A stretch of 43,102 nt of DNA from Ruminococcus sp. (GCA_017960805.1 JAGCYM010000023.1:1-43102); one strand, 5' to 3'; positions 7,240 through 14,142 are shown, numbered from the stretch's first letter. Notes: generated from the sequence alone by a model not told the origin. Translations and numbers: made by a program.

Positions 7240-7776
7240 TCAGATATTTCTGCCCATTTCATAGGCTTCTTTCAGTTTCGGGTTATCTTTTATTTCTCCG
7301 ACAGCGGTAACACCGCCGCAGAACAGTGTACTGACCACTTTTGCCTTTTCAAAGCAGTCTACCCAGCCCTCAATACCTGAAAAAGCCTTTTCGGGAACGT
7401 GTTCCTCATCTTCGGCTGCCGCTGCAAAGGCATATACTTCACGGAAACGATAATCAGAGGAATAAAGCGGATTCGCCCTGTCAAGCAGCGTCTTCAGGAT
7501 ACCGCTCATTTCGTAGTAGTAGATCGGCGTAGTAAACACAAGCACATCGGCGTGAAGCATCTTCTCACGGATCGCATCTGCATCATCGTGCATAAAGCAC
7601 CGCTGTGTTTTCTGACAGGCAAGACAGCCTACACAGAACCTGATCTCCTTGTCTCGCAGAGATACAAGCTCCACCTCATGTCCTGCTGACTTTGCGCCCT
7701 CTGCAAAAGAAACCGCAAGCAGTTCGGAGTTTGAGTTTTTTCGCAGACTTGATGATATGACAAGCACTTTCTTCAT
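7240..7776 (-). CDS. NADPH-dependent FMN reductase / flavodoxin-fold oxidoreductase
   Basis: This 178-residue flavodoxin-fold protein opens KKVLVISSSLRKNSNSELLA, an FMN-phosphate loop of the NADPH-dependent FMN reductase and iron-sulfur flavoprotein group. Two Cys pairs in CVGCLACQKTQRC recall the Cys cluster of iron-sulfur flavoproteins, though the spacing was not checked against a model. TTPIYYYEMSGILKTLLDR is the conserved flavin-stacking and dimer region. AGGAGG precedes the ATG. It lies between the dockerin-flavodoxin lipoprotein and the hydrolase genes, all leftward and tightly spaced. Confidence 0.85.
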   Translation of the reverse strand: MKKVLVISSSLRKNSNSELLAVSFAEGAKSAGHEVELVSLRDKEIRFCVGCLACQKTQRCFMHDDADAIREKMLHADVLVFTTPIYYYEMSGILKTLLDRANPLYSSDYRFREVYAFAAAAEDEEHVPEKAFSGIEGWVDCFEKAKVVSTLFCGGVTAVGEIKDNPKLKEAYEMGRNI

Positions 7777-7791
7777 GATGTTTCCTCCTGA

Positions 7792-8976
7792 TTATTCTTT
7801 CAGCGAGAGCGTGACAGTAATATCGCCCTCACCGAATAATGCCTTTAATTCTTCCTGTGTCGTATTGTCAATATGTCCGAGCTTTGTGTAGCTCCACGAA
7901 TTGGAGTCATAGAATATCGTCATCTGATTACCCTGATAGAGCATTATATCACACGGCTCTGTTTCGGTACTTGCGTCTGTTCTGGTAAGCGACCACGGCA
8001 GCTTGCCGACCTTTTCAAATCCGCCGTATTCGTTCAGCGTAACGGTGATCGGCTCTGTTTTCAGCTTTTCTGCAAGCTCTTTTGCGGCAGTGCTGTCAGC
8101 GAATGAAGCGGTAAGCTCCTGACCGTTCACGGAGATCAGCAGTTTTACTTCGGATTGTTCATTGTTCAGCGGAAGCATCTCCACCCACTCCTTTACATCG
8201 TCCTTGGTCGCACTTGCAGGGAAACGTCTGCCTTCGAGTTGATTTCCAATCGGCACAAGTTCTGCGATATTCTTCTCACTTGCGGCAATACCGCTGCTGC
8301 CTGATGTGCAGAACGGAATGACCGTCTTATCCGAGAAATCATAGCTTTCAAGGAATGTGTCGATGATGCGCGGTTCCTGTCCCCACCAGATCGGGTAGCC
8401 TAAGAATATCGTATCATAGCTGTCGATAGAATCTATCGGGTTTGCGATCTCAGGGCGGACAGTTTTATCATTCTGCTCCTTGTTGGCACGGCAGGTATCG
8501 TCCTGATATTTGATGTCTGCATCTGTATAAGGCACAGCCGCTTCGATCACATAGCTGTCCGCACTGGTAAGTTCAATCAGATACTGAGCAATTTTCTCCG
8601 TGTTGCCTGTGCGTGAGAAGTAAATGACAAGCATATTGCTGTCACTTTCAGTATTCATATTATACAGAAGTTCACGCTTCATCAGGCAGAGATCAAATAC
8701 GTCCCAGCGATTATCGTCGTTCAAATCATAGGGCTTTCCGGTCAGGTCTTCCTCAGTCGGTCTTGTCAAAAGAAAATCCCGCAAGTTACGAACATCCTGA
8801 ATCGTATACTCATATTCTGCGGACTCTTCAGATGACTGAACATTTGCAGAGAGATTCGTCACTGGGATACTGCTATCCTTTTCAGTCAGACCGCTAATAG
8901 TATTCTGATTTCCACAGCTAGACGCTGTTAGTAGTAATGTGATACAAGCGGCGACAGTACTCAATAATTTCATCAT
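7792..8976 (-). CDS. Lipoprotein: dockerin-like loop + flavodoxin + cyclophilin-like domain
   Basis: The 394-residue protein has a signal peptide ending in lipobox TASSC (Cys21), so it should be anchored outside the membrane. Residues 55-105 hold a dockerin-like segment; its one clear calcium loop, DLNDDNRWDVFD (84-95), has Asp/Asn at the dockerin positions, while the other half (YTIQDVRNLRDFLL) is degenerate. A flavodoxin domain follows (about 114-265; P-loop SRTGNTEK, then LGYPIWWGQEPRIIDTF). Residues about 275-394 match the cyclophilin-like fold (ITVTLNEYGGFEKVGKLPWSL). Extracellular FMN electron transfer is implied, with the dockerin loop possibly for docking or calcium stabilisation. The ATG overlaps the stop of the upstream small gene by four bases. 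Confidence 0.88.
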   Translation of the reverse strand: MMKLLSTVAACITLLLTASSCGNQNTISGLTEKDSSIPVTNLSANVQSSEESAEYEYTIQDVRNLRDFLLTRPTEEDLTGKPYDLNDDNRWDVFDLCLMKRELLYNMNTESDSNMLVIYFSRTGNTEKIAQYLIELTSADSYVIEAAVPYTDADIKYQDDTCRANKEQNDKTVRPEIANPIDSIDSYDTIFLGYPIWWGQEPRIIDTFLESYDFSDKTVIPFCTSGSSGIAASEKNIAELVPIGNQLEGRRFPASATKDDVKEWVEMLPLNNEQSEVKLLISVNGQELTASFADSTAAKELAEKLKTEPITVTLNEYGGFEKVGKLPWSLTRTDASTETEPCDIMLYQGNQMTIFYDSNSWSYTKLGHIDNTTQEELKALFGEGDITVTLSLKE

Positions 8977-9188
8977 TTAAACCCGCCCTCCTTCTTCATC
9001 ATGAACACCAGATAATCAAGGCAACTAATGCAGCGTTCCTTTGCATGAACCTCGTCGAGCAACTCTTTTCTGTGAGCAGCAAGCATTTTCTCGCATTGCT
9101 TTGTGTCGAATGAACAGGCATCGAATCGCTCGATAAACACATCATCACAACCGGCATCAATCAGATTTTGCCTGATACTTTCTTTCAT
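8973..9188 (-). CDS. Small Cys-containing protein of unknown function
   Basis: The product is 71 residues, mostly helical and charged, with Cys at DAGCDD, DACSFD, KQCEK and a terminal CISCLDYLVF motif. Similar short proteins with a C-terminal CLDYL motif accompany flavodoxin and LysR genes in Firmicutes, as far as I recall; no function is assigned. It is the first gene of the operon divergent from lysR and is coupled to the lipoprotein gene by an ATGA overlap. The CxxC could bind metal or be redox active. Confidence 0.7.
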   Translation of the reverse strand: MKESIRQNLIDAGCDDVFIERFDACSFDTKQCEKMLAAHRKELLDEVHAKERCISCLDYLVFMMKKEGGFK

Positions 9189-9218
9189 ATACTCACCCTC
9201 GACTTTCTTGTTGTATTC

Positions 9219-9247
9219 ATTATAACATGGTTATCTGTAAATAGCAA
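9219..9247 (-). promoter_or_regulatory. Promoter of the leftward lipoprotein/flavodoxin operon
   Basis: On the minus strand, -35 TTGCTA (9242-9247) and -10 TATAAT (9219-9224) are separated by 17 bases. The -35 box lies inside a dyad shared with the divergent regulator, so LysR could activate or repress here. Confidence 0.65.
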
Positions 9248-9272
9248 ATACCTATATTTAATAGATTGCTAT
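9241..9272. promoter_or_regulatory. Candidate LysR-binding dyad
   Basis: ATAGCAA (9241-9247) and TTGCTAT (9266-9272) are perfect inverted halves 18 bases apart, and an inner CTAT/ATAG pair surrounds ATTTA. It sits between the two divergent promoters, the usual place for a LysR regulatory binding site. Confidence 0.6.
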
Positions 9273-9274
9273 GC

Positions 9275-9303
9275 TTGACAGTTATAGTGAAGTTTGATAT
9301 GAT
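9275..9303 (+). promoter_or_regulatory. Promoter of the lysR-type gene
   Basis: TTGACA (9275-9280) and TATGAT (9298-9303) are 17 bases apart, followed by GGAGG and the ATG at 9325. Confidence 0.7.
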
Positions 9304-9324
9304 ATAGAAAAGGAGGCGGAGTGT

Positions 9325-10227
9325 ATGGATATTCGTGTACTCAGATATTTTCTTGCGGTTGCAAGAGAACAGAGCTTTTCCACAGCGGCAGAAAGGCTTT
9401 ATCTTTCTCAGCCGACACTGTCCCGTCAATTGAAGGAATTGGAAGATGAGCTTGGAAAACCTCTCCTGATCCGTTCCAACAAAGGCGTTACACTGACAGA
9501 GGAGGGTATGATCCTCCGCAAACGTGCGGAGGAGATCGTGGAGCTTATGGATAAGACCGAGCAGGAGGTCAGGCAGAGCAATGACAATGTGTCCGGCACG
9601 GTATATATCGGTGCAGGCGAGACTTATGCGATCAAATTGATCGCAGATACCGCACACAAGCTGAGAAAAGATTATCCCAATATTCATTACAGCTTTTTCA
9701 GCGGCAACGGCACTGATGTCATGGAAAAACTCGAACACGGGTTGATGGATTTCGGGTTGATATTCGGGAATGTAGACCGAACCAAATACGAAGCCATAGA
9801 GATACCTTTGCACGATACCTGGGGCGTACTGATGCGCCGTGACGAGCCGCTTGCGAAGAAGGAAACCATTACAGTTGCAGATATTGCAGGACTTGATCTG
9901 ATTATTCCACGCCAGCCGAATCACAGCACAATGCTTTCAAAGCTAATCACAGAACAGGCACCTGATGCTAATATCCTTGGGGAATATAATCTGATCTACA
10001 ACGCTTCTGTCATGGTAAATGAAGGCATCGGCAGTGCTATCTCACTGGATAAACTGATCAACGTCAGCGGTGACAGCCGCCTGTGCTTCCTACCTTTTGA
10101 ACCACGCATGGAGGCAGTCAGCTATTTCATCTGGAAGCGGTACCCTGTTTTCACAAAGGCTGCAAGCACATTCTTAGAGCAGTTCAGACAAGACTTGCTT
10201 GATTTGCAAGCAGACAATGATCTATAA
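9325..10227 (+). CDS. LysR-family transcriptional regulator
   Basis: The 300-residue regulator begins MDIRVLRYFLAVAREQSFS, with the winged helix-turn-helix in the first 60 residues (AAERLYLSQPTLSRQLKELE), a linker helix, and the LysR substrate-binding domain from about 90 (GTVYIGAGETYAIKLIA). GGAGGCGG precedes the start. It is transcribed away from the flavodoxin-lipoprotein operon across a 136-base region with two promoters and a dyad, the standard LysR arrangement. The inducer is unknown; a small redox-active or aromatic compound is plausible from the target genes. Confidence 0.92.
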   Translation: MDIRVLRYFLAVAREQSFSTAAERLYLSQPTLSRQLKELEDELGKPLLIRSNKGVTLTEEGMILRKRAEEIVELMDKTEQEVRQSNDNVSGTVYIGAGETYAIKLIADTAHKLRKDYPNIHYSFFSGNGTDVMEKLEHGLMDFGLIFGNVDRTKYEAIEIPLHDTWGVLMRRDEPLAKKETITVADIAGLDLIIPRQPNHSTMLSKLITEQAPDANILGEYNLIYNASVMVNEGIGSAISLDKLINVSGDSRLCFLPFEPRMEAVSYFIWKRYPVFTKAASTFLEQFRQDLLDLQADNDL

Positions 10228-10235
10228 TTAAAATT

Positions 10236-10260
10236 CCCCGCACCAAACTGTGATGCGGGG
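10236..10260. terminator. Hairpin after the lysR gene (CCCCGCACC family)
   Basis: CCCCGCA (10236) pairs with TGCGGGG (10254) around an 11-base loop. It ends lysR on one side and the recombinase remnant on the other. The same hairpin type recurs at 13962 and, degenerate, at 13559 and 21312. Confidence 0.65.
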
Positions 10261-10274
10261 CTCTTCATATCTGT

Positions 10275-10492
10275 TCATTTTTCTATGCTGACCGTCACAC
10301 CGGACTTGAACCGGAACTCCAAATAGTCATCATACACCGTCACCTTCTCCAGCAGCTTCCTCACCAGCGCCTCATCAAACTCCGTGATGGTGCGCGGCTT
10401 AGAATTGATGAAGTTCAGCAGCTCCTGAATACGCTCCCGGTGCTTTGCTTTGGCAGCATCGTCCATAACGGTCTGTTCCTGCACCTCACGCA
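10275..10492 (-). pseudogene. C-terminal remnant of a large serine recombinase (copy 1)
   Basis: About 69 residues (MQEQTVMDDAAKAKHRERIQ to LEFRFKSGVTVSIEK) match, almost residue for residue, the fragment at 15.8-16.3 kb. They correspond to the last part of site-specific serine recombinases: the end of the coiled coil and the beta-rich tail FRFKSGV. Catalytic and zinc-ribbon domains are gone. Upstream the frame is fused to a portal-protein frame at about 10485-10492. Confidence 0.7.
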
Positions 10493-10639
10493 GGCGTAAA
10501 CTGCGATGATCTGCATTGCCATGCGGTCGTTGACACGCTTGCCTGCGTGTGTCCGTCCGAAGAAATAACTGTAGGATGGGCTGTCGTAGCTGTCCTTCTG
10601 CTTGTCTCTCGACCGGAACAGTCCGCTGAAAATGCCCAT
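10485..10639 (-). pseudogene. N-terminal fragment of a phage portal protein
   Basis: From an ATG at 10639, with GAGGAG upstream, the frame reads MGIFSGLFRSRDKQKD, then YSYFFGRTHAGKRVNDR, then MAMQIIAVYACVR. This is the typical N-terminus of HK97-type portal proteins. After VYACVR the similarity ends, because the DNA switches to recombinase sequence. The gene is therefore a dead fusion. Its orientation agrees with the tail fragments at 89-600. Confidence 0.7.
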
Positions 10640-10656
10640 GTGCATCACTCCTCTCG

Positions 10657-10686
10657 TTGACTTTTTGTATGGGCGTGTGATATAAT
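10657..10686 (+). promoter_or_regulatory. Promoter upstream of the 199-residue unknown gene
   Basis: TTGACT (10657-10662) and TATAAT (10681-10686) are 18 bases apart. They overlap the start region of the portal remnant on the other strand. Confidence 0.6.
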
Positions 10687-10750
10687 TAGGGAAAGCGGAG
10701 GTTGTCCGCTGTAAATCGAAGTAAGAGAAATAAAATGATTGGAGCTTATT

Positions 10751-11350
10751 ATGAAAGTTGAGGAACATAATTGTCTTACAGTGGATACTGCTTGTGTAAC
10801 CAATTATACACCGAATCCCAGACATCGTTGCATTCAGGCATATTATGCTCTCAATAACGACGTGATCCTGATAGGCGAAGCTGATCCATGTTATATCTAT
10901 TGGCTTTCGGTTACGAAGCTGGATGCTGATGCAATAAATCGTCAGATCGTTGACTACGTTTTAAATATGGAACCGACTATTTTTGGGCATGAATCTGATG
11001 TCTTAGAGAAAACGGCATATACATTGGAACAGCTCAGATCGTTCTATTCTGCGCCTGTTAATCAGGCAGATGATATCATCCTGCATTTGCAAGAAGCCAA
11101 AGAGCGCTGCAAAAGTCTCGAAGCAAAAGGGGTGATTGTTCAACAGCTTCGACACTATCTGAAAGTATTGTCATATGAAGCTGCTTCTCCTGCAGCTTTC
11201 TATCGAAAGCATAAATCACAGATTACACGATTGAGATCGATGAGGTATCTGTACTGTTCTGACAACTCTGAAGTCAAAGACTTGTATGAACAACTCGACA
11301 AATGCTGTGCAGGTCTTTATAACGCTTATATGACTGAGGCACGAGGATGA
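10751..11350 (+). CDS. Unrecognised 199-residue protein, paralogue A
   Basis: I do not recognise the family. Start at the ATG at 10751, with TTGGAGC nine bases ahead; the longer frame begins inside the ribosome site. The N-terminal 110 residues (CIQAYYALNNDVILIG, IYWLSVTKLDADAINRQIVDYVL) look like a mixed alpha/beta domain. A charged helical stretch from about 100 to 160 may form a coiled coil, and the C-terminus is helical, ending CCAGLYNAYMTEARG. A close paralogue is at 20.7 kb with an identical leader; the two differ most in the middle helices. It has no signal peptide and is probably cytoplasmic. It stands alone behind its own promoter. Confidence 0.7.
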   Translation: MKVEEHNCLTVDTACVTNYTPNPRHRCIQAYYALNNDVILIGEADPCYIYWLSVTKLDADAINRQIVDYVLNMEPTIFGHESDVLEKTAYTLEQLRSFYSAPVNQADDIILHLQEAKERCKSLEAKGVIVQQLRHYLKVLSYEAASPAAFYRKHKSQITRLRSMRYLYCSDNSEVKDLYEQLDKCCAGLYNAYMTEARG

Positions 11351-11452
11351 AAGTGAAGAATGAAATATACCTGACAAACAATGATCAATTCTTTGATAAG
11401 TAAATACACATAGATCATGCGGAAACTTCCCAAAGTGACAAATCAGAGGTTT

Positions 11453-11475
11453 CAAAGTGCCAAAATTGCACTTTG
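11453..11475. repeat. Perfect hairpin, possible terminator
   Basis: CAAAGTGC and GCACTTTG form an 8-bp stem around CAAAATT, about 100 bases after the stop of the preceding gene. There is no T run, so termination is weak at best; the related CCAAAGTG at 11430 suggests a short local repeat. Confidence 0.4.
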
Positions 11476-11538
11476 GAATAGTTGGAGAGTTATAAGCAGT
11501 TAATGCTCAATAATGAATAGTTCCCTAGGAGGTGCGCT

Positions 11539-11772
11539 ATGTCACATAAAAAGAAGGCTTATCAGAAAATGATTGCGTGCGGAGCTGTGCCAAAGCGCAC
11601 GCACCATTCGGCTGACGCTGCAATACCCGAAGGAGATGCAGAATGTCACTACTACTGGGATAACGGCGTGCTCTACTTCTCAGAAAGAGGCTCGTCGACG
11701 CCTGTGACAAAATGCGATTCCCCGAACAAAGCAGATCGTTACGTGAAAAGTCAGAATAAAAAGCGTAAATGA
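11539..11772 (+). CDS. Small basic hypothetical protein (77 residues)
   Basis: AGGAGGTG lies seven bases before the ATG, which is the main support for this gene. The product is rich in Lys/Arg at both ends (MSHKKKAYQK, SQNKKRK) and has a central CHYYWDNGVLYFSERG segment that reads as a beta hairpin. I do not recognise it. It sits in a stretch of small orphan genes between phage debris and a possible miniature element. Confidence 0.5.
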   Translation: MSHKKKAYQKMIACGAVPKRTHHSADAAIPEGDAECHYYWDNGVLYFSERGSSTPVTKCDSPNKADRYVKSQNKKRK

Positions 11773-11868
11773 ATCCATAGCAGTGTGAAGAAACATCCAA
11801 TCTCCACACTCAAACCTCTCGTTGCTCTGATATGGTTGTCGCTATAACATCAATATCAGGCTTCCGAG

Positions 11869-11906
11869 GCACGTTGAGTGCGTAGTTCTGCTGTCAAAAC
11901 AAAAAT
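11869..11906 (+). repeat. 38-bp direct repeat, copy 2
   Basis: This is the partner of 562-599 (32 of 38 matches; the first 18 bases GCACGTTGAGTGCGTAGT are identical) in the same orientation. The flanks on either side (11773-11868 and 11907-12025) contain no gene that I can support. Confidence 0.6.
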
Positions 11907-12025
11907 CCTGAAACGGGGTATTTACGCGGATAATCGGCATTTGACCTTTTCGGATTTGTTTCCCTGCGTACTCATTTTTCTGTATGCGCAAACAGGTGAA
12001 AAAGCCGGAGGACATACACGGCACA

Positions 12026-12204
12026 TTTGACAACCAATTCAAGCACTCGATTTAGGGTGCTTGAAACTGCTTTTTCTGATTTTTCAGTGTGCAGATTGAA
12101 TGTCACGACGAAAAGCAACGTAAAATCGAAGAAAAACGCACTAATCAAAAATTGCGATTTGGGTGTTTGCAAAATAGGGTTGAGTGTGCGGAAAGGTTGT
12201 CAAA
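12026..12204. repeat. Possible miniature inverted-repeat element, 179 bp
   Basis: TTTGACAACC (12026-12035) and GGTTGTCAAA (12195-12204) are perfect 10-bp terminal inverted repeats, with weaker similarity extending inward. Inside is a CAAGCAC/GTGCTTG hairpin (12040-12063). No convincing open frame or target duplication is seen. It lies in an otherwise gene-free interval before the C_GCAxxG gene. Confidence 0.4.
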
Positions 12205-12260
12205 GCCCCACATCACTGTATGAATATAAATCAAAAAGATAGTATAATAGGAGTTTTATC

Positions 12261-12704
12261 ATGGGACGAACAGAAATCGCTAAGGAATTATTCGCACAGA
12301 AATGTCACTGCTCGCAGGCGGTGCTTGCGGCATTGGCGGATGCTGTAGGAATTTCACAGGAAACTGCGCTCAGACTGGGTTCCTGCTTCGGTGGAGGCAT
12401 GCGGAAGGGTGAGGTCTGTGGAGCCTGCACTGGTGCGCTAATTGCTCTAGGTCTGAAATACGGTATGCATACTGTCGGCGATTTTGAAAATCAGCAGACT
12501 GCCGATAAATATGCAAAACGGTTTATGACGGAATTTGCAACGCAGAACGGCTCCTATCTCTGCCGTGAACTTCTAAAGGTCAATCTTGCGAATGAGGAGG
12601 AACGGCAATATGCGCGGGAACTCGGGCTGTTCACTACAGTTTGCCCGAAGGTGATCGATAGCGCGGTACTGCTCGCAGAAGCGTACATAGAGGAAAAACA
12701 ATGA
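12261..12704 (+). CDS. C_GCAxxG_C_C family redox protein (first copy)
   Basis: The 147-residue product has the family Cys pattern: CHCSQAVLAAL near the N-terminus, GSCFGGGMRKGEVCGACTGA with the CGACTG signature in the middle, then YLCREL and TTVCPK. These proteins are thought to bind a redox cofactor or metal through the conserved Cys residues; their biochemical role is not settled. GGAG precedes the ATG. It is coupled to the next gene by an ATGA overlap. A homologue sits in the ArsR operon at 17.7 kb. Confidence 0.85.
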   Translation: MGRTEIAKELFAQKCHCSQAVLAALADAVGISQETALRLGSCFGGGMRKGEVCGACTGALIALGLKYGMHTVGDFENQQTADKYAKRFMTEFATQNGSYLCRELLKVNLANEEERQYARELGLFTTVCPKVIDSAVLLAEAYIEEKQ

Positions 12705-13021
12705 TCACAGTCAACCTTTACTACACAGGCATAAACGGCAGTGCCAGAGCATTTGCCGCTGAAATGGAATCATCCGGTGTTGCCGATGAGATCAGAAACG
12801 AACCGGGCAATCTCCGCTATCAGTATTTCACCCCGCTGGACGATCCGGAAACTGTGCTGCTGATCGATTCATGGACAGATCAGACAGCAATAGACACGCA
12901 TCACGCAAGCCCAATGATGCAGAAGATCATGGAACTCCGTGAGAAATATGACCTGCACATGACCGCTGAACGCTTTATCAGTGAAGATATGGGCAGCGAC
13001 GAAAAGTTTATAAGGAAGTAA
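12701..13021 (+). CDS. Quinol monooxygenase-like protein (ABM fold)
   Basis: The 106-residue protein has the strand pattern TVNLYYTGINGSAR, the Tyr-rich strand LRYQYFTPLDDPETVLLIDSW and the helix PMMQKIMELREKYDLHMTAERF. This fold covers small oxygenases and YgiN-type quinol monooxygenases. The start overlaps the upstream C_GCAxxG gene by four bases, so the two are made together. A decayed relative lies at 23953-24132 with the same C-terminal KYDLHMTAE block. Confidence 0.82.
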   Translation: MITVNLYYTGINGSARAFAAEMESSGVADEIRNEPGNLRYQYFTPLDDPETVLLIDSWTDQTAIDTHHASPMMQKIMELREKYDLHMTAERFISEDMGSDEKFIRK

Positions 13022-13033
13022 AGGTGATGCTTC

Positions 13034-13553
13034 ATGACAAAAATACAGCTTATTCCCCTTGAAAAATCAGACCGAGAGCAGTTTATCAAGGACAATCAGG
13101 AAGCCTTCAATTACGGTGCTCTGGAAGAATTTGGTCTGCGTGATGACCAACGGGCAGATCATTTCTCGTGAGACGATCGAGCAGTCGATCGACAGTGGTG
13201 AAGCCTACCGTATAATGCAGGACGGCAAGCCAGTGGGCGGAGTTATCATCATGGTAAACGGCGTGCACGGTGAGCTGGAGATACTTTTTGTTTCTCCAAG
13301 GGTTCACAGTAAAGGTATCGGCTATGCCGCATGGTGTAAGATAGAAGAAATACACCCCGAAGTTAAGATATGGGAAACCGTTACGCCGTATTTTGAAAAG
13401 CGGAATATACACTTTTATGTGAACCGCTGCGGATTTCATATCGTAGAGTTTTTTAACAGCCATCACCCCGATCCGAACGATCCTGATATGGCTGATCAGA
13501 TGGATGAACAATTTCCTGACGGAATGTTTCGTTTTGAGAAAAAAATGGAATAA
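13034..13553 (+). pseudogene. GNAT acetyltransferase gene broken by an 11-base deletion
   Basis: The ATG at 13034 (AAGGTG upstream) gives TKIQLIPLEKSDREQFIKDN then AFNYGALEEFGLRDD, after which the frame ends at a TGA at 13169. The rest of the enzyme continues in another frame from about 13150 (NGQIISRETIEQSID to RFEKKME), including the acetyl-CoA loop region VHSKGIGYAAW. Alignment with the intact homologue at 30.6 kb shows 11 bases missing after GACCA. It follows the monooxygenase gene by about 12 bases. Unless the deletion is an assembly error, no full enzyme is made. Confidence 0.8.
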
Positions 13554-13628
13554 AAATATCCCCGCACCACTGATAACTGTAATGTATAAAGTGGGAACAA
13601 ATCCGCATAAATTGTAAGGAGGTCGCTA

Positions 13629-13943
13629 ATGGGTTCTACGTTTCAAATGAATGGCTGGCATTATTCCAGACCTAATACAAACCGCAATAAAGATGGTAAT
13701 ATCGTCTTGATAAAAGCAGTCTCTTTCGGTCCGGCAGAAGTCCATGAATGGGGCATTCATGCCTCCGGTCAGCCGTATCGACTTGATGATTGGATAGATG
13801 AGGATGCAAGCCACGAAACAACCATCACAAAAAGCGAAATCGCCGGAGAACTTCGGAGACTCATCAGCCGCTGTCATGCTGAGGGACTTCAGGATTGGGC
13901 TGCTGCCTATGAAAATGCACTCCTCTGGTTGGATAACCACTGA
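13629..13943 (+). CDS. Hypothetical protein (104 residues)
   Basis: AAGGAGGT is correctly placed before the ATG. The product is acidic and has a Trp-rich N-terminus (MNGWHYSRPNTNRNKDGN), a central HEWGIHASGQPYRLDDW and a helical C-terminus (AGELRRLISRCHAEG). I do not recognise it. It stands alone between a degenerate hairpin (13559) and a good terminator (13962). Confidence 0.6.
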   Translation: MGSTFQMNGWHYSRPNTNRNKDGNIVLIKAVSFGPAEVHEWGIHASGQPYRLDDWIDEDASHETTITKSEIAGELRRLISRCHAEGLQDWAAAYENALLWLDNH

Positions 13944-13961
13944 TAGAGGCACCATAAACAA

Positions 13962-13995
13962 AGCCCCGTACCACTGAATACAGTGATGCGGGGTT
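13962..13995 (+). terminator. Rho-independent terminator (CCCCGCACC-type hairpin)
   Basis: The stem pairs AAGCCCCG...CACTG with CAGTG...CGGGGTTT around AATA. It serves the 104-residue gene on one strand and the recombinase remnant on the other, and resembles 10236-10260. Confidence 0.75.
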
Positions 13996-14007
13996 TGCTC
14001 TATCTAT

Positions 14008-14096
14008 TCACATTTCAATGCTGATCGTCACGCCAGATTTGAACCGGAACTCCAAGAAATTACTGTGGACGGTTACCTTTTCCAACAGTTTCTATA
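14008..14096 (-). pseudogene. Serine recombinase C-terminal remnant (copy 2)
   Basis: The minus-strand frame reads KLLEKVTVHSNFLEFRFKSG then VTISIEM and stop, matching the tails at 10.3 and 15.8 kb. Only about 28 codons remain. It again abuts the CCCCGCACC-type hairpin, so remnant and hairpin appear as one repeated unit. Confidence 0.65.
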
Positions 14097-14108
14097 AGAA
14101 AGCTTCAC

Positions 14109-14142
14109 TTAGTTTTCACCGTATTTTCGTTAGTTTCGCACC
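14109..14142 (+). promoter_or_regulatory. Direct repeats upstream of the beta-helix lipoprotein gene
   Basis: TTAGTTTTCACC (14109) and TTAGTTTCGCACC (14130) start 21 bases apart, two helical turns, as expected for a dimeric response-regulator site. A weak promoter (TTGATT, 17 bases, TGTGAT) follows. Confidence 0.35.

Noticed and set aside
9220-9924. 234-residue minus-strand frame inside the lysR gene
   Set aside because: It is a shadow of lysR, with Cys-rich random-looking sequence and no start signals.
12036-12063. CAAGCAC/GTGCTTG hairpin as a CRISPR repeat or riboswitch
   Set aside because: It occurs once, with no regularly spaced copies and no cas genes anywhere in the window.
11842-12242. 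Overlapping open frames on both strands around the 38-bp repeat and the 179-bp element
   Set aside because: Both need TTG starts without ribosome sites, and the predicted proteins look random; the interval has repeats rather than genes.
12243-12248. TATAAT just before the C_GCAxxG gene as its -10 box
   Set aside because: It lies so close to the ATG that the ribosome site would not be transcribed; probably chance in an AT-rich stretch.
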